Made by a program: the position numbers and the translations under genes
The notes under the pieces: model-generated
Told to the model about the DNA's origin: nothing
The model's database searches: none
The model's input: only the letters and a program-made list of their open reading frames with translations
Origin: Bacteroides sp. CAG:709
GTDB lineage: Bacteria > Bacteroidota > Bacteroidia > Bacteroidales > UBA932
Direction of reading: 5' to 3'
NCBI GenBank assembly: GCA_000434935.1
Contig: FR882197.1
Span: forward strand, 1-64,000
Length of the DNA stretch: 64,000 nt
Shown: piece by piece, positions 1 to 8,850 of the stretch
Layout: each line of letters opens with the position of its first letter
How positions within the stretch are numbered: the stretch's first letter is position 1

Positions 1-513
1 CCTGTGTTGCTTATATAGATGTGATACAATACTGAACTTTATCTCCAGTAGCTTTCTGGAGTCCGACTGTCATTTTGATATTATCCAGCTGCATAGAAAG
101 AACATAAAGAATATAAGCAATTTGCAACCTAAATGGGCATCGGTAGCCTTGTAGCTCAGCGATTATTTGTCTATTTTGTCGTGGAGTATAAATCCCTGTA
201 TCATAACTGATTAGCTATCTTCAGAGTCACTGTTTCGCCAACTCTAAAAACAGCTAACTTGCTATATGACAGTTATTTACACACCACACACCCAAAAAAA
301 AGACCACACAAAAGCTAAAGCCAAGACAGCCAAGTTAAAAGACAGAGCCGGAATCGTCGGCGCATGCATGCTGGCCCGCAGCCGAATGTTTAAAATCTGA
401 AAAATTAACAAACCTATTTTAAACAAAGTTGTTAAATTTTGGAGAAATTTGATATCTCTGCAGAAAACATAGATGCTATGGCTGAAACGACGCGTATGGA
501 GAACTCGGTAGTA
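1..513. other. Intergenic region at the window edge
   Basis: About 500 bases downstream of recN with no convincing gene. It is AT-rich and holds an A8 run near 293-300. The only open frame worth naming is a 44-codon lysine-rich frame at 266-400, listed separately. I see no strong hairpin terminator for recN here. Confidence 0.5.
266..400 (+). CDS. Possible small basic protein (44 aa), unrecognised
   Basis: ATG at 266, TGA at 398-400. The predicted peptide starts MTVIYTPHTQKK, is rich in Lys in its first half (several AK/TK pairs) and ends in SRMFKI. I recognise no family. No clear ribosome-binding site or TAnnTTTG box sits right before the ATG, so this may be a chance frame. It would be convergent with recN. 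It is listed only because the gap otherwise holds no gene. Confidence 0.18.
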   Translation: MTVIYTPHTQKKDHTKAKAKTAKLKDRAGIVGACMLARSRMFKI

Positions 514-2196
514 TTACTTACCAAGCAGCGACTTGGCATTTGCGATGGCCTCGGGGGTGACTTTGGAGCCGCTCAGGATGCGGGCCACCTCCATGAGGCG
601 CTCTTCGCCGGAGATACGGCGGATGGAAGTGACGGCGCGGTCGTCAGGCTCAAATGTCTTGGTGACAATGTAATGCGCATCGCCTTTGGCGGCCACCTGA
701 GGCAGATGAGTTATCGCGAAGACCTGCATGTAATCGCCCATGCTGCAGATCATTTCGCCCATCTTGTCAGCAACGCTGCCGGAAACACCGGTATCGATTT
801 CATCGAAAATCATTGACGGCATATTCGTATAGCGTGCCATCATCGCCTTGAGACACAGCATGATACGGGACATTTCACCGCCGGACGCGCACTTGGCGAC
901 ATCGACAGGATTCTTGCCGGTGGACGAAAAACGGAAAAGAATCGAATCCGAGCCGGACGGTCCCTGCTGCGAAGGTTCGAGGACCACGTCGAAAACGGCC
1001 CTGTCCAGTTCCAGAGAACGGATTGAACGGCAAATGGCATCCGCAAACTCCGGAGCAGCTTTCGCACGGGCATCATGAAGACGCTCGCACGCACCGGCCA
1101 GATTCGCCTCAGCCATGGCAATCCGTTTCTGCAGTTCCGACTTCCGCGCCTCCAGCACAGAAGTATCGGCCAATGCCTCCGAAAGTTTATCCCTCAATGC
1201 TATGAGTTCGTCAATGCCGGAGCACGAATGCTTCTTCATAAGGTCATAAAGCATTGACAATCTGTCATCTACCTCCTGAAGCCTGTCATTGGAAACATCC
1301 GTCCGGGACTCCAGTTCAGACACCTCGGAAAGGATATCGTCCAGTTCCAGACGGGAAGACTCTATGCGTCCGGACAATGCCGATGCAGCCGGAACGTAAG
1401 CGGAAATCTTGTCCAGAAGCTTCGATGATTCCTTCAGGATAAAGTCAAGCGAAGGCCTCTCATCCTGTCCGTCATCAGCTGACGGATTAAAGTAATTCTC
1501 TATCTGATAAAGACTTGACTTGATTTCCTCGGCATTCGCCAGCTGTTTCTGTTCAGTTTCCAGCTCCTCCAGCTCACCCTCTTTAAGTTTGGCGGCTTCA
1601 AGCTGTGAATATTGGGCCTGATTATAATCCTGCTCCGCATTCATCTTGGCCAATGTCTCCGTGACGGAAGCCAGTTCTGATTTCAGACCGGTCAGTTCCG
1701 TCCAAGCCTCACGGCATGAGGAAAGGAGAGCGGCATCATCGGCAAAATGGTCCAGCATTGACATCTGGAAAGCCTTGTCCCTGAGCAACATCGTCTCATG
1801 CTGGGAGTGGATGTCGATAAGGCGTGAGGACAATGCGGTAAGCACCTTGAGCGGCGCCGGGGAATCATTGACAAACGAACGCGAACGCCCGGAAGCATTG
1901 ATCACGCGCCTGATTATCAGTTCATCAGAATCGTAGTCGATCTCATTTTCGTCCAGAAGGGCACGTATGCTGCCGTCCTCATCCTTGAGATCGAACACGG
2001 CCTCGACCACGCATGTGTCACCAGACGCACCGATAGCCGAAGCATCTGCCTTGGAACCGAGCACAAGAGACAATGCACCGAGAATAATGGATTTTCCGGC
2101 GCCTGTCTGACCAGTAATAATGACTAGACCCGCAGGAAATTCAATATCCAGCGAGTCTATCAGTACATAGTTCTTTATGTGCAGTTCCTTCAGCAT
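514..2196 (-). CDS. recN: DNA repair protein RecN
   Basis: SMC-like ATPase of double-strand-break repair, acting on DNA in the cytoplasm. At 560 aa it has the family's usual length. Walker A GQTGAGKS is at residues 29-36, followed by the RecN-typical SIILGALSLVLG. The central part (about 150-390) is Glu/Leu/Lys-rich coiled coil. The ABC signature GGEMSR is near 439, Walker B IFDEIDTG at 463-470, and an ITHLPQVAA H-loop region follows. It is the last gene of the rnr-trxB-bamD-omega-recN run, 9 bases after the omega-like gene, so it is probably co-transcribed. No oddity seen. Identification is very secure; operon membership is inferred from spacing. Confidence 0.96.
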   Translation of the reverse strand: MLKELHIKNYVLIDSLDIEFPAGLVIITGQTGAGKSIILGALSLVLGSKADASAIGASGDTCVVEAVFDLKDEDGSIRALLDENEIDYDSDELIIRRVINASGRSRSFVNDSPAPLKVLTALSSRLIDIHSQHETMLLRDKAFQMSMLDHFADDAALLSSCREAWTELTGLKSELASVTETLAKMNAEQDYNQAQYSQLEAAKLKEGELEELETEQKQLANAEEIKSSLYQIENYFNPSADDGQDERPSLDFILKESSKLLDKISAYVPAASALSGRIESSRLELDDILSEVSELESRTDVSNDRLQEVDDRLSMLYDLMKKHSCSGIDELIALRDKLSEALADTSVLEARKSELQKRIAMAEANLAGACERLHDARAKAAPEFADAICRSIRSLELDRAVFDVVLEPSQQGPSGSDSILFRFSSTGKNPVDVAKCASGGEMSRIMLCLKAMMARYTNMPSMIFDEIDTGVSGSVADKMGEMICSMGDYMQVFAITHLPQVAAKGDAHYIVTKTFEPDDRAVTSIRRISGEERLMEVARILSGSKVTPEAIANAKSLLGK

Positions 2197-2205
2197 GGCC
2201 AGATT

Positions 2206-2574
2206 TTACTCGGCAGCCGGTTTTTTGCCAGGACGAGCCTCCTCTGCAGCAGGCTGCTCCTGATCGTGCTTTGCCATCCTGTATGTGAGTTCATCGTTCT
2301 GGAACTCTGCAACTGCTACGAGAACAGGTTTAGGCTGTCTCTCATAATATTTCGAAATCTCAATCTGCTCACGATTCTCGAAAACCTCGTCCATAGAATC
2401 ACGGTCATTCTTGAAATCCTCAAGTTTCTTGTTCAATTCCTTCTTCTCGGCGAGAGCAATCTGATTTGCCCTCTTGTACAGAATCACTACGGTCTCATAA
2501 ATGTTTCCGGTAGGGGCTGCAAGATATTTCACATCCCTGGTAATAGTGTTCTGAGGTACGTTCTGCTTATCCAT
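2206..2574 (-). CDS. rpoZ: RNA polymerase omega-like subunit (Bacteroidota RpoZ family)
   Basis: 122 aa from the ATG at 2574. A longer in-frame start at 2616 exists, but the family begins MDxxN...TxTRD, so 2574 is chosen. Visible family features are an N-terminal TITRD segment, NIYETVVILYKRANQI (the omega-like KRANQI helix) and VFENREQIEISKYYERQPKP. Omega binds the beta-prime C-terminus and helps polymerase assembly. The last 25 residues are a charged Glu/Ala/Lys tail. It lies between bamD and recN, an arrangement common in Bacteroidales. Other Bacteroidales usually also carry coaBC (dfp) and a DUF4835 gene here; neither is present. Confidence 0.88.
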   Translation of the reverse strand: MDKQNVPQNTITRDVKYLAAPTGNIYETVVILYKRANQIALAEKKELNKKLEDFKNDRDSMDEVFENREQIEISKYYERQPKPVLVAVAEFQNDELTYRMAKHDQEQPAAEEARPGKKPAAE

Positions 2575-2664
2575 TTTATTCAATATTATAATCCCGGGCA
2601 TCTGCCCCATGGCCATTCCACGGCCTCTGATTATATATACTTTACCGGTCGCGGCAAAGTTTCA

Positions 2665-3567
2665 TTATTTTTCGATCTGTTTTTTCGAAACCTTCTCAGC
2701 CGACTTTCTCTCCTTCTCGAAAGCCTTCTCCTTCTCCGTCACCTGCTCATCCGTCCCCACATACTTGCCCAATGCACGCTGTGCCCTGGCATACAATGTC
2801 TTGAGTTCCTTCGTATAAGGCGACTCCTGAATCTCTCCGATGAAGTTAAGGTAATCATCAATGAAGGTCATATAGCGCTCCTTCTGCTTCGAAGCGACAC
2901 TCAACTGCGCATACTTATATGAAGACTTGGCAATATAATAGAGGATATCCTCACGATAAATATTGTCGGCATTGTCCTTCAACGTATTCCTGAACGCGAC
3001 CCTGGCTGCCTTGTAATCCTCCATATTGTAATAGAGCTTCGCAGCCTCATAGGCCTTGCGGTCCAGTCGCTGGTTCAGGTCCTTCAGCATCGCATCGCAC
3101 TCGTCCTTGTGGGAATCATTGCCGTAATCCTTTCTGTACTCGGCAATTGCATTGATAGCCAATTTCGTAGGAGTCTGGTCGAGCTCGTATCTCAATGTCG
3201 ACTTGTACAGACAGTCGAGTCTGAGGAAACGGGCCTCTTCAGCGAATGGGCTGCGCGGGAAATTCGACACGAAACGCGAGAAATTCGCCTCTGCCGTGAT
3301 ATAATCCTTGAACTTATAATTGCTCAATCCCCAATAGTATTGAACGGTATCATCCTTCTCCGTACCATCCGTGAGCACCGACATTGACTCGAACAGCGAC
3401 GCCGCCTTCTGGTATTTTCCCTTGTCGAAATACTGGAACGCCGCCTTATATTTGGCATCCACATCGTTGCTGGACAGCAGCGTGTCATACTGCGATTTGC
3501 AGGAGACCGCCGCCAGCAGAGCGACTGCGCCCCAGACTACTTTTCTGAATGAATTCATTTCTTTCAA
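2665..3567 (-). CDS. bamD: Outer membrane assembly lipoprotein BamD
   Basis: Lipoprotein component of the BAM complex, which inserts beta-barrel proteins into the outer membrane. It has an N-terminal signal peptide with lipobox-like LLAAVSC (from Met4, MNSFRKVVWG), then helical TPR-like repeats typical of BamD/YfiO: AFQYFDKGKYQKAASLFE, YYWGLSNYKFKDYITAEANF and NFPRSPFAEEARF. The C-terminus is Lys/Glu-rich. Met1 (3567) abuts the trxB stop; Met4 (3558) gives a cleaner signal peptide and is equally possible. At about 300 aa it is slightly long but normal for Bacteroidota. Downstream, 90 bases separate it from the omega-like gene. Confidence 0.92.
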   Translation of the reverse strand: MKEMNSFRKVVWGAVALLAAVSCKSQYDTLLSSNDVDAKYKAAFQYFDKGKYQKAASLFESMSVLTDGTEKDDTVQYYWGLSNYKFKDYITAEANFSRFVSNFPRSPFAEEARFLRLDCLYKSTLRYELDQTPTKLAINAIAEYRKDYGNDSHKDECDAMLKDLNQRLDRKAYEAAKLYYNMEDYKAARVAFRNTLKDNADNIYREDILYYIAKSSYKYAQLSVASKQKERYMTFIDDYLNFIGEIQESPYTKELKTLYARAQRALGKYVGTDEQVTEKEKAFEKERKSAEKVSKKQIEK

Positions 3568-4494
3568 TTATTTATGCGCATTAAGGAACTTCTCCACGTC
3601 AAGTGCCGCCCGACAGCCTGAGCCGGCAGCCGTAACTGCCTGTCTGTAAAGCGGATCCTGAACATCACCGGCAGCAAAAACGCCCTCTACGTTCGTCTCG
3701 GAAGTCTTGCCCCGCGTAATGATGTAACCGTTTTCATCGATGGAAACCCACTCCTTGAAAAGGTCTGAATTCGGGTGATGCCCGATGCCGAGGAAAAATC
3801 CGTCGATTGCAATATCAAAAACCTTACCATCTTTTCTCAGAAGACGCGCTCCGGTAACTCCCGACTCGTCCCCGAGAATTTCCTGCGTATTGCAATTCCA
3901 CAATACCTCTATATTAGGGGTGTTCAAAACACGCTCCTGCATGGCCTTCGACGCGCGGAAAACATCACGGCGCACAATCATATAGACCTTGCTGCAAAGC
4001 CCGGCAAGATATGTCGCCTCCTCGCATGCCGTATCGCCGCCGCCGACCACGGCAACAACCTTCTTCCTATAGAAGAATCCGTCGCAAGTCGCGCACGCCG
4101 ACACTCCGAGCCCCTTGAATTTCTGCTCCGACGGCAAGCCCAGATACTTCGCTGTCGCGCCGGTAGCTATTATCAATGTCTCCGCGACCAGTTCCCTGCC
4201 ATTGTCGTCGACCAGCTTGAAAGGCCTGGAGGAGAGATCTGCTGACGCAATGCGGCCGGAACGGATTTCTGCTCCGAACCTTGCTGCCTGTGCTTTCATC
4301 GAAGCCATCAGCATATTGGCATCCACGCCATTTTCGAAACCCGGATAGTTTTCCACCATCGTAGTGGTGGTCAGCTGTCCGCCCGGCTCCATTCCCTCAT
4401 AAAGGACAGTCTGGATTCCGGCTCTTCCCGTATAGGTCGCTGCCGTGTAACCGGCTGGACCTGAACCTATTATAAGACACTTTATATTTTCCAT
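3568..4494 (-). CDS. trxB: Thioredoxin-disulfide reductase
   Basis: FAD/NADPH flavoenzyme that reduces thioredoxin in the cytoplasm. The 308 aa give full family length. The FAD-binding GSGPAGYTAA is at residues 10-19, the redox-active CATC at 134-137 (in VSACATCDGFF), the NADPH-binding VVGGGDTA at 149-156, and the C-terminal FAD motif GVFAAGDVQD is present. It lies between rnr (3 bases upstream) and bamD (start immediately after its stop), so translation is likely coupled. No anomalies. A ferredoxin-NADP reductase of the same fold is ruled out by the CxxC. Confidence 0.96.
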   Translation of the reverse strand: MENIKCLIIGSGPAGYTAATYTGRAGIQTVLYEGMEPGGQLTTTTMVENYPGFENGVDANMLMASMKAQAARFGAEIRSGRIASADLSSRPFKLVDDNGRELVAETLIIATGATAKYLGLPSEQKFKGLGVSACATCDGFFYRKKVVAVVGGGDTACEEATYLAGLCSKVYMIVRRDVFRASKAMQERVLNTPNIEVLWNCNTQEILGDESGVTGARLLRKDGKVFDIAIDGFFLGIGHHPNSDLFKEWVSIDENGYIITRGKTSETNVEGVFAAGDVQDPLYRQAVTAAGSGCRAALDVEKFLNAHK

Positions 4495-4497
4495 CGC

Positions 4498-7400
4498 TTA
4501 TTGTTTCTTTTTGGTTGCGGTTTTCGACGGCTTGGCAGTCTTGGAAGACTTGGCCGACTTTCCGGATTTGGATTTGGAGAGCTTTATCGCCTGCTGCACC
4601 TTCGCCTTGCGGGCAGCCTTGTCTCCCTCTCCGGCAGCCGGTTTCGGAGCCCTGACCTTGACAGGTTTCTCGCTGACAGGCTTCTCATTGACAGGCATCT
4701 CGCCAACCTGACCGGCATTGGACTCTACCGGCCTAGCTTCTTCAGAAAACGGCTTAGCCTCCCAAGCATTGTCCCCGGACGGACGTCTGGAGAATCCCGG
4801 GCGGGAGCCTCTTCCTGTTCGCGGAGAATCACTGCCTTCGCGCCTTGTCCTCGGGCGCTCGCTGTCACCGAATCTTCTTGCCGGACGCTCGTTTTCATTG
4901 TCCTGAAACCTCCTGCTGCGCCTGGGAGAATCCTCCTCGGATGCGTCACGGTAGCTTTTGCGCGGACCGGCCGAACGCTTGTCGCCGAACTCGGAATTGC
5001 GATTGTCGCCGTACTCGGAATTACGCTTGTCGCCGAAGCGGCCGCCGCGTCTGTCGCCGTCCTTCTTGCGGGTGGTCTTGTCGAACACCTTCGCCGCCGG
5101 GCGACGCTCCTCGTATTGTCCAGGAATATCCTCGTAATGGCTCAGCCTGTCTTCGTTGCCAGTCTCAACCAGTTCATAATCAAGGAGTTTCTGCTCCAGA
5201 TTAGTAGATTTCACGCGGATTTTCACAGGGTCGCCGAGGTTATAGATGACGCCGGTACGCTTGCCCACGATGCGGTAATGTTCCTGGTCGAACTCGAAGA
5301 AATCGGACTGGATATCGCGGAGCGCGACCATTCCTTCAATCTTCGTCGGCTCGATTTCCACATACATTCCCCATTCGGTAAGACCTGAGATATGGCCATC
5401 GTACTCGCCGCCGACCTTATCCTGCATAAATTCCACGAGCTTGTATTTCGTGCTGGACCTTTCTGCCTCAGCTGCAATCACTTCCCTTTCAGAAGCATGT
5501 TTACACTGGTCCTCGTAATATGCCTTGCTCTGCGAATCCGCACCATCGAGATACATCTGCAGAAGCCTGTGCACCATGGTATCCGGATAACGGCGGATAG
5601 GCGATGTGAAATGCGTGTAGAACTTGAATCCCAGACCATAATGGCCGATATTGTCAGTGCTGTAACATGCCTTCGCCATTGAGCGCAGCGCCAGAATCTC
5701 GATAGCGCTGAACTCCGGCTTGTCCTTCGCTTCCGCGAGGAGTCCGTTCAATGCCTTGGCGAGTTTCCTCCCGTCTTCGGCTTCTTCCAGCTTATATCCG
5801 AAATTGCCGGCGAACTTGCGGAGTCCGTCGACTTTTTCCAGATTAGGCACGTCGTGAATACGATATACGAATGTCTTGGCGGTCTTCTTCGCCACGCCGT
5901 TCATCTTTCCGCCGGTAGCGATAAACTCTGCTACTGAACGGTTTGCGAGAAGCATGAACTCCTCGATGAGCCAGTTGGCTTCCTTGGAAATCTTCTGATA
6001 TACGCGTACCGGACGGCCTTTCTCATCGACTTCCACCTTCATTTCCGGCCTGTCGAAGCTGATGGCGCCCGCAGCGAATCTACGTTTACGGAGAACTGAT
6101 GCCAGCTTGTGCAATGTCAATACGGCTTCCTTGAGTTCACGCGGAATGACGCATCCCTCGTAAACGCCCTCGCCCATCATTGCCTCGGAACGGCCTGCAG
6201 CTTTGAATTCAGCGAACGAATCCCCCGACGGGACCTCGACATTGTTTTCCGGCGCCTCGACTTCCGCATTGGCCTGAGCCTCTTTCGCACGGCGTTCTGC
6301 CGCTTCCGGCGAAGCTTCGAGAATCGGGTCCTTCACCGCCGAATGGATGCCGTCGGTACCGCCCCTGAGTTCCATGTCCAGAGCCTTGTCGCCATTGTCA
6401 ATTATCTGCTGTGCAGTCTCATACGCGAATCTGTAGTCGGATTTTATCACCGTCCTGCCGAACCATGTACTCTGGATTCCGGCGAGCGGAGAGAGTTCGA
6501 AAACAGCCGAGAATGTGAGTTTTTCCTCGTTCGGACGAAGCGAGCAGAGCTTGTTGGAAAGCTTTTCCGGGAGCATCGGCACCGTGCGGTCTACCAGATA
6601 GACGGATGTACCGCGGGACTGTGCTTCCTTATCGACTACAGAACCAGGTGTAACATAATAAGATACGTCCGCGATATGCACGCCGACTTCATAGTTTCCG
6701 TTGCTGAGTTTCCTGAACGAAAGCGCGTCATCGAAGTCCTTGGCGTCTTCAGGGTCAATCGTGAATGTCAATGTATCCCTGAAGTCCTTACGTCCTTTAA
6801 GGTCCTCAGCTGTAATCTTTTCCGATATGTTGTCTGCGGCGTTTTCCACTTCAGGCTCGAACCTGTAAGGCAGGCCGTATTCCGCCAGGATGGAGTGCAT
6901 CTCGGTGTCGTTTTCGCCCGGCTCGCCAAGCACGTCGACCAGATGTCCCTTCGGATTAGGTTCTCCCCTGTCCCAGCTGTCGACAAGCGTCGCCACTTTC
7001 AGACCGCTGTGCACTTTCAATTCCTGCCCGACGCCGTCGACTGTTTCAATGACTCCGGCCACGGAAAATTCCCCGTCGCCGAGTTTCTTCAAGTATCCGG
7101 TTTCCGGCACGGCGCTCTTCCTGCGGTGGATTGGCGTTCCGTTTTCGTCAGTTATGTCAATGCTGATGTCGTATGGCATGACTCTGCTCTGCATGAGCAC
7201 CCATGCCTGATTCCCGACCACGTGGAGTATACCGACGAAAGGCTTGCGAGATCTTTCAACTATCTCTGTGACAATGCCTTCCTGTCTTCTGGTTTCTGTC
7301 TTTTCTTTCGTTATCGAGACTTTGACAATGTCGCCGTTCAGGGCTCCCTTGGTCTTGCCCTGTCTTACGTAGACATCATCTTCCATGTCCTCGACCTTGA

Positions 7401-7596
7401 CGAAGACGAATCCGTCCCGCGTCATCTGGACAGTGCCAGTGTACACAGGATATTCCTTCTTCTTGTCATCATCTTCCTTGCGGCCTTTTTTAAAGAAGCT
7501 GCCGCCATTTCGCCCGGCCCCACGTCCGGTGCTTTTCCTTCTTGAATCTTCGTGCCCGCGATTACCGCCTTTACGTCCTCGTCTGTCAAATGCCAT
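4498..7596 (-). CDS. rnr: Ribonuclease R with long basic tail
   Basis: Processive 3'-5' exoribonuclease of the RNB family, used in RNA quality control. After a Gly/Arg/Lys-rich N-terminus (1-50) come cold-shock domains (about 50-240), the RNB catalytic domain with DPEDAKDFDD at 281-290 and the HFTSPIRRYPD motif near 662-672, and an S1 domain at about 727-815. At 1032 aa it is much longer than the usual 700-800. Two regions explain this: an acidic Ala/Glu-rich insert inside RNB at about 404-485, and a disordered tail from about 830 rich in Arg/Gly/Asp and later Lys/Ser/Ala. The tail has tandem GDKRNSEYGDNRNSEFGDKR units (near-identical 30-base repeats around 4979-5040). First gene of the operon through recN. 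Confidence 0.95.
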   Translation of the reverse strand: MAFDRRGRKGGNRGHEDSRRKSTGRGAGRNGGSFFKKGRKEDDDKKKEYPVYTGTVQMTRDGFVFVKVEDMEDDVYVRQGKTKGALNGDIVKVSITKEKTETRRQEGIVTEIVERSRKPFVGILHVVGNQAWVLMQSRVMPYDISIDITDENGTPIHRRKSAVPETGYLKKLGDGEFSVAGVIETVDGVGQELKVHSGLKVATLVDSWDRGEPNPKGHLVDVLGEPGENDTEMHSILAEYGLPYRFEPEVENAADNISEKITAEDLKGRKDFRDTLTFTIDPEDAKDFDDALSFRKLSNGNYEVGVHIADVSYYVTPGSVVDKEAQSRGTSVYLVDRTVPMLPEKLSNKLCSLRPNEEKLTFSAVFELSPLAGIQSTWFGRTVIKSDYRFAYETAQQIIDNGDKALDMELRGGTDGIHSAVKDPILEASPEAAERRAKEAQANAEVEAPENNVEVPSGDSFAEFKAAGRSEAMMGEGVYEGCVIPRELKEAVLTLHKLASVLRKRRFAAGAISFDRPEMKVEVDEKGRPVRVYQKISKEANWLIEEFMLLANRSVAEFIATGGKMNGVAKKTAKTFVYRIHDVPNLEKVDGLRKFAGNFGYKLEEAEDGRKLAKALNGLLAEAKDKPEFSAIEILALRSMAKACYSTDNIGHYGLGFKFYTHFTSPIRRYPDTMVHRLLQMYLDGADSQSKAYYEDQCKHASEREVIAAEAERSSTKYKLVEFMQDKVGGEYDGHISGLTEWGMYVEIEPTKIEGMVALRDIQSDFFEFDQEHYRIVGKRTGVIYNLGDPVKIRVKSTNLEQKLLDYELVETGNEDRLSHYEDIPGQYEERRPAAKVFDKTTRKKDGDRRGGRFGDKRNSEYGDNRNSEFGDKRSAGPRKSYRDASEEDSPRRSRRFQDNENERPARRFGDSERPRTRREGSDSPRTGRGSRPGFSRRPSGDNAWEAKPFSEEARPVESNAGQVGEMPVNEKPVSEKPVKVRAPKPAAGEGDKAARKAKVQQAIKLSKSKSGKSAKSSKTAKPSKTATKKKQ

Positions 7597-7622
7597 GATG
7601 TGTTTTATTTACTTAAATCTCA

Positions 7623-7630
7623 CAAATTTA
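7623..7630 (-). promoter_or_regulatory. Putative -7 box for the rnr operon
   Basis: On the minus strand the bases read TAAATTTG, matching the Bacteroidota -7 consensus TAnnTTTG, 27 bases upstream of the rnr ATG. No other promoter-like box is seen before the five-gene run. Confidence 0.5.
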
Positions 7631-7727
7631 AGAATAAAACGCCAATATTCCTTGCTTTCACCTGTTTATCATGGTTGATTTTTCAGTGGCTGCCCCTCGA
7701 CTTGCCGGCGCACCCCCGCGGTAACGT

Positions 7728-7890
7728 GGTGGGACGCGGCCACGCACCATTTTGTAACTCATTGATAATTAAGTACTATTCAGAGACGAGCGTGGAAACG
7801 CAGACATTTTTTGGCCACGTTTCCACGCCCCATTTTATAAATCATTGATAATCAATACTGTTTCAAAGCAAGGCGTGGCCGCGTCCCGCC
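7728..7890. repeat. Nested palindromic dispersed repeat, copy A
   Basis: 163-base element between divergent rnr and the TM2 gene. The outer inverted arms are GGTGGGACGCGGCCACGC (7728-7745) and GCGTGGCCGCGTCCCGCC (7873-7890), pairing at 17 of 18 positions. The inner arms are GCGTGGAAACG (7790-7800) and CGTTTCCACGC (7818-7828). Between outer and inner arms, each half carries the same directly repeated spacer, ATTTTgTAAcTCATTGATAAT, at about 7749-7769 and 7832-7852. The reverse complement of 44727-44886 aligns along the whole length. There is no coding capacity. It is a REP/MITE-like element by structure; I do not recognise a named family. Confidence 0.85.
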
Positions 7891-8073
7891 AGGGCAATCT
7901 AGGGACACGGATCCATCGGTCTCGGGTAACCCTGGAGACGCTTACGGGACGACCACGCGGACTCTTATGGCTAGCCCGCGGACATCCCCGCGGACGGTCA
8001 CCCATGAAATAATTTCTCCGGAAACTTGATAATTAGACACTTAAACACTATCTTGCTGAAAATTATCACGAAA

Positions 8074-8382
8074 ATGAAATATTGCCCTAACTGCGGAAAA
8101 CCTGTGGAAGACGGAACCAAGTTCTGTCCTGAATGCGGCGCCTCGCTCCAGCCGGAACCGAGGGAACCTTCGAACATCAACAATGAAGACAGATGGCTAG
8201 TCACATTGCTGCTGAGCATTCTTGTCGGCAGCCTCGGCGTGCATCGTTTCTATACCGGAAATGTCGTCACTGGAGTTTTGATGCTCCTGACATGTGGCGG
8301 CTGCGGAGTCTGGACCATCATTGACATAGTCATGATTGCCGGGAACACGTATCGCGACGGCGACGGTAACACTTTGAAATAA
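8074..8382 (+). CDS. Zinc-ribbon TM2-domain membrane protein
   Basis: 102 aa from the ATG at 8074; an upstream in-frame ATG at 8026 would add a poor 16-residue leader, so the start before MKYCPNCG is preferred. The N-terminal zinc ribbon has C4-x2-C7 and C18-x2-C21 (CPNC...CPEC). After a polar linker comes a TM2 domain: LVTLLLSILVGSLGVHRFYTG, then a second hydrophobic helix and the ITDI-like IIDIVMIAG. TM2 proteins are inner-membrane proteins of unknown role. The DUF2752 gene follows after 56 bases, a pairing often seen in Bacteroidota, so the two may be one transcript. Function is not predicted. Confidence 0.88.
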   Translation: MKYCPNCGKPVEDGTKFCPECGASLQPEPREPSNINNEDRWLVTLLLSILVGSLGVHRFYTGNVVTGVLMLLTCGGCGVWTIIDIVMIAGNTYRDGDGNTLK

Positions 8383-8438
8383 CAAACAAAACAAACACAA
8401 GACAATGAAGCTGGACGACAGCGCTGTGCAGGCAAGCA

Positions 8439-8831
8439 ATGATGCGACGTTCTTGTTCTAAAACAATCATCCTGGCAGCAGCTGCAATACTGCTGTCAGG
8501 ACTGTTTCTATATATCTACGCCACAACCAATCCGGAATCCAGCCGTCTGTTTCCCAAATGCATTTTCCTGCAGCTGACAGGCTTACGTTGTCCAGGTTGC
8601 GGCTCGCAGCGCGTCGTCCACTCCCTTCTGAACGGTGACATCGCTGCCGCGTTCAGGTACAATGCTTTCCTGGTGCTGATGATTCCGTATGTCTCGGTGC
8701 TGGCATTCGCGACCTTCTTCAAGAACAGCGCACCCGGGCTTTACAATGCCCTCTGCCATCCAGCCGTCATCGTGGCAATACTCGTGCTTACGATTCTCTG
8801 GTGGATTTTCCGCAATGTCTTCGGATGGTAA
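8439..8831 (+). CDS. DUF2752 membrane protein
   Basis: 130 aa, predicted inner-membrane protein with about three hydrophobic segments (roughly 8-28, 68-90 and 105-125). The DUF2752 hallmark is clear: a Cys-containing stretch LRCPGCGSQRVVHSLLNGD between the first and second helices, with the CxxCGxxR pattern. Start codons at 8439 and 8442 are adjacent (MM), and either could be used. The TM2 gene is directly upstream; mgsA converges with a 19-base gap. The family's biochemical role is unknown to me. The Cys pair could bind metal or form a disulfide, which is inference only. Confidence 0.85.
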   Translation: MMRRSCSKTIILAAAAILLSGLFLYIYATTNPESSRLFPKCIFLQLTGLRCPGCGSQRVVHSLLNGDIAAAFRYNAFLVLMIPYVSVLAFATFFKNSAPGLYNALCHPAVIVAILVLTILWWIFRNVFGW

Positions 8832-8850
8832 AACCCTAATTCAGCGCATT

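Larger units (their letters stand above)
7597..8073. other. Divergent intergenic region rnr / TM2 gene
   Basis: 477 bases with no gene. It contains the rnr promoter-like box (7623-7630), the palindromic repeat at 7728-7890, and then a GC-rich stretch (about 7900-8005) with several CGCGG/CCGCG words and the small inverted pair CCCGCGGACATCCCCGCGG. No clear promoter for the plus-strand gene was found. Confidence 0.5.

Noticed and set aside
2179..2922. Plus-strand 247-codon open frame
   Set aside because: Lies antisense over bamD and the omega-like gene. It is hydrophobic, Leu-rich and of a composition expected from reverse reading of Lys/Glu-rich helices; no family recognised.
6109..7545. Plus-strand 478-codon open frame inside rnr
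   Set aside because: Antisense to the conserved RNB and cold-shock domains of RNase R. No start signals, no recognisable motif; a by-product of GC-rich codon usage.
7728..7890. CRISPR-like array or insertion-sequence ends
   Set aside because: Only two dispersed copies, palindromic, no regular spacers, no transposase gene; treated as a dispersed palindromic repeat instead.
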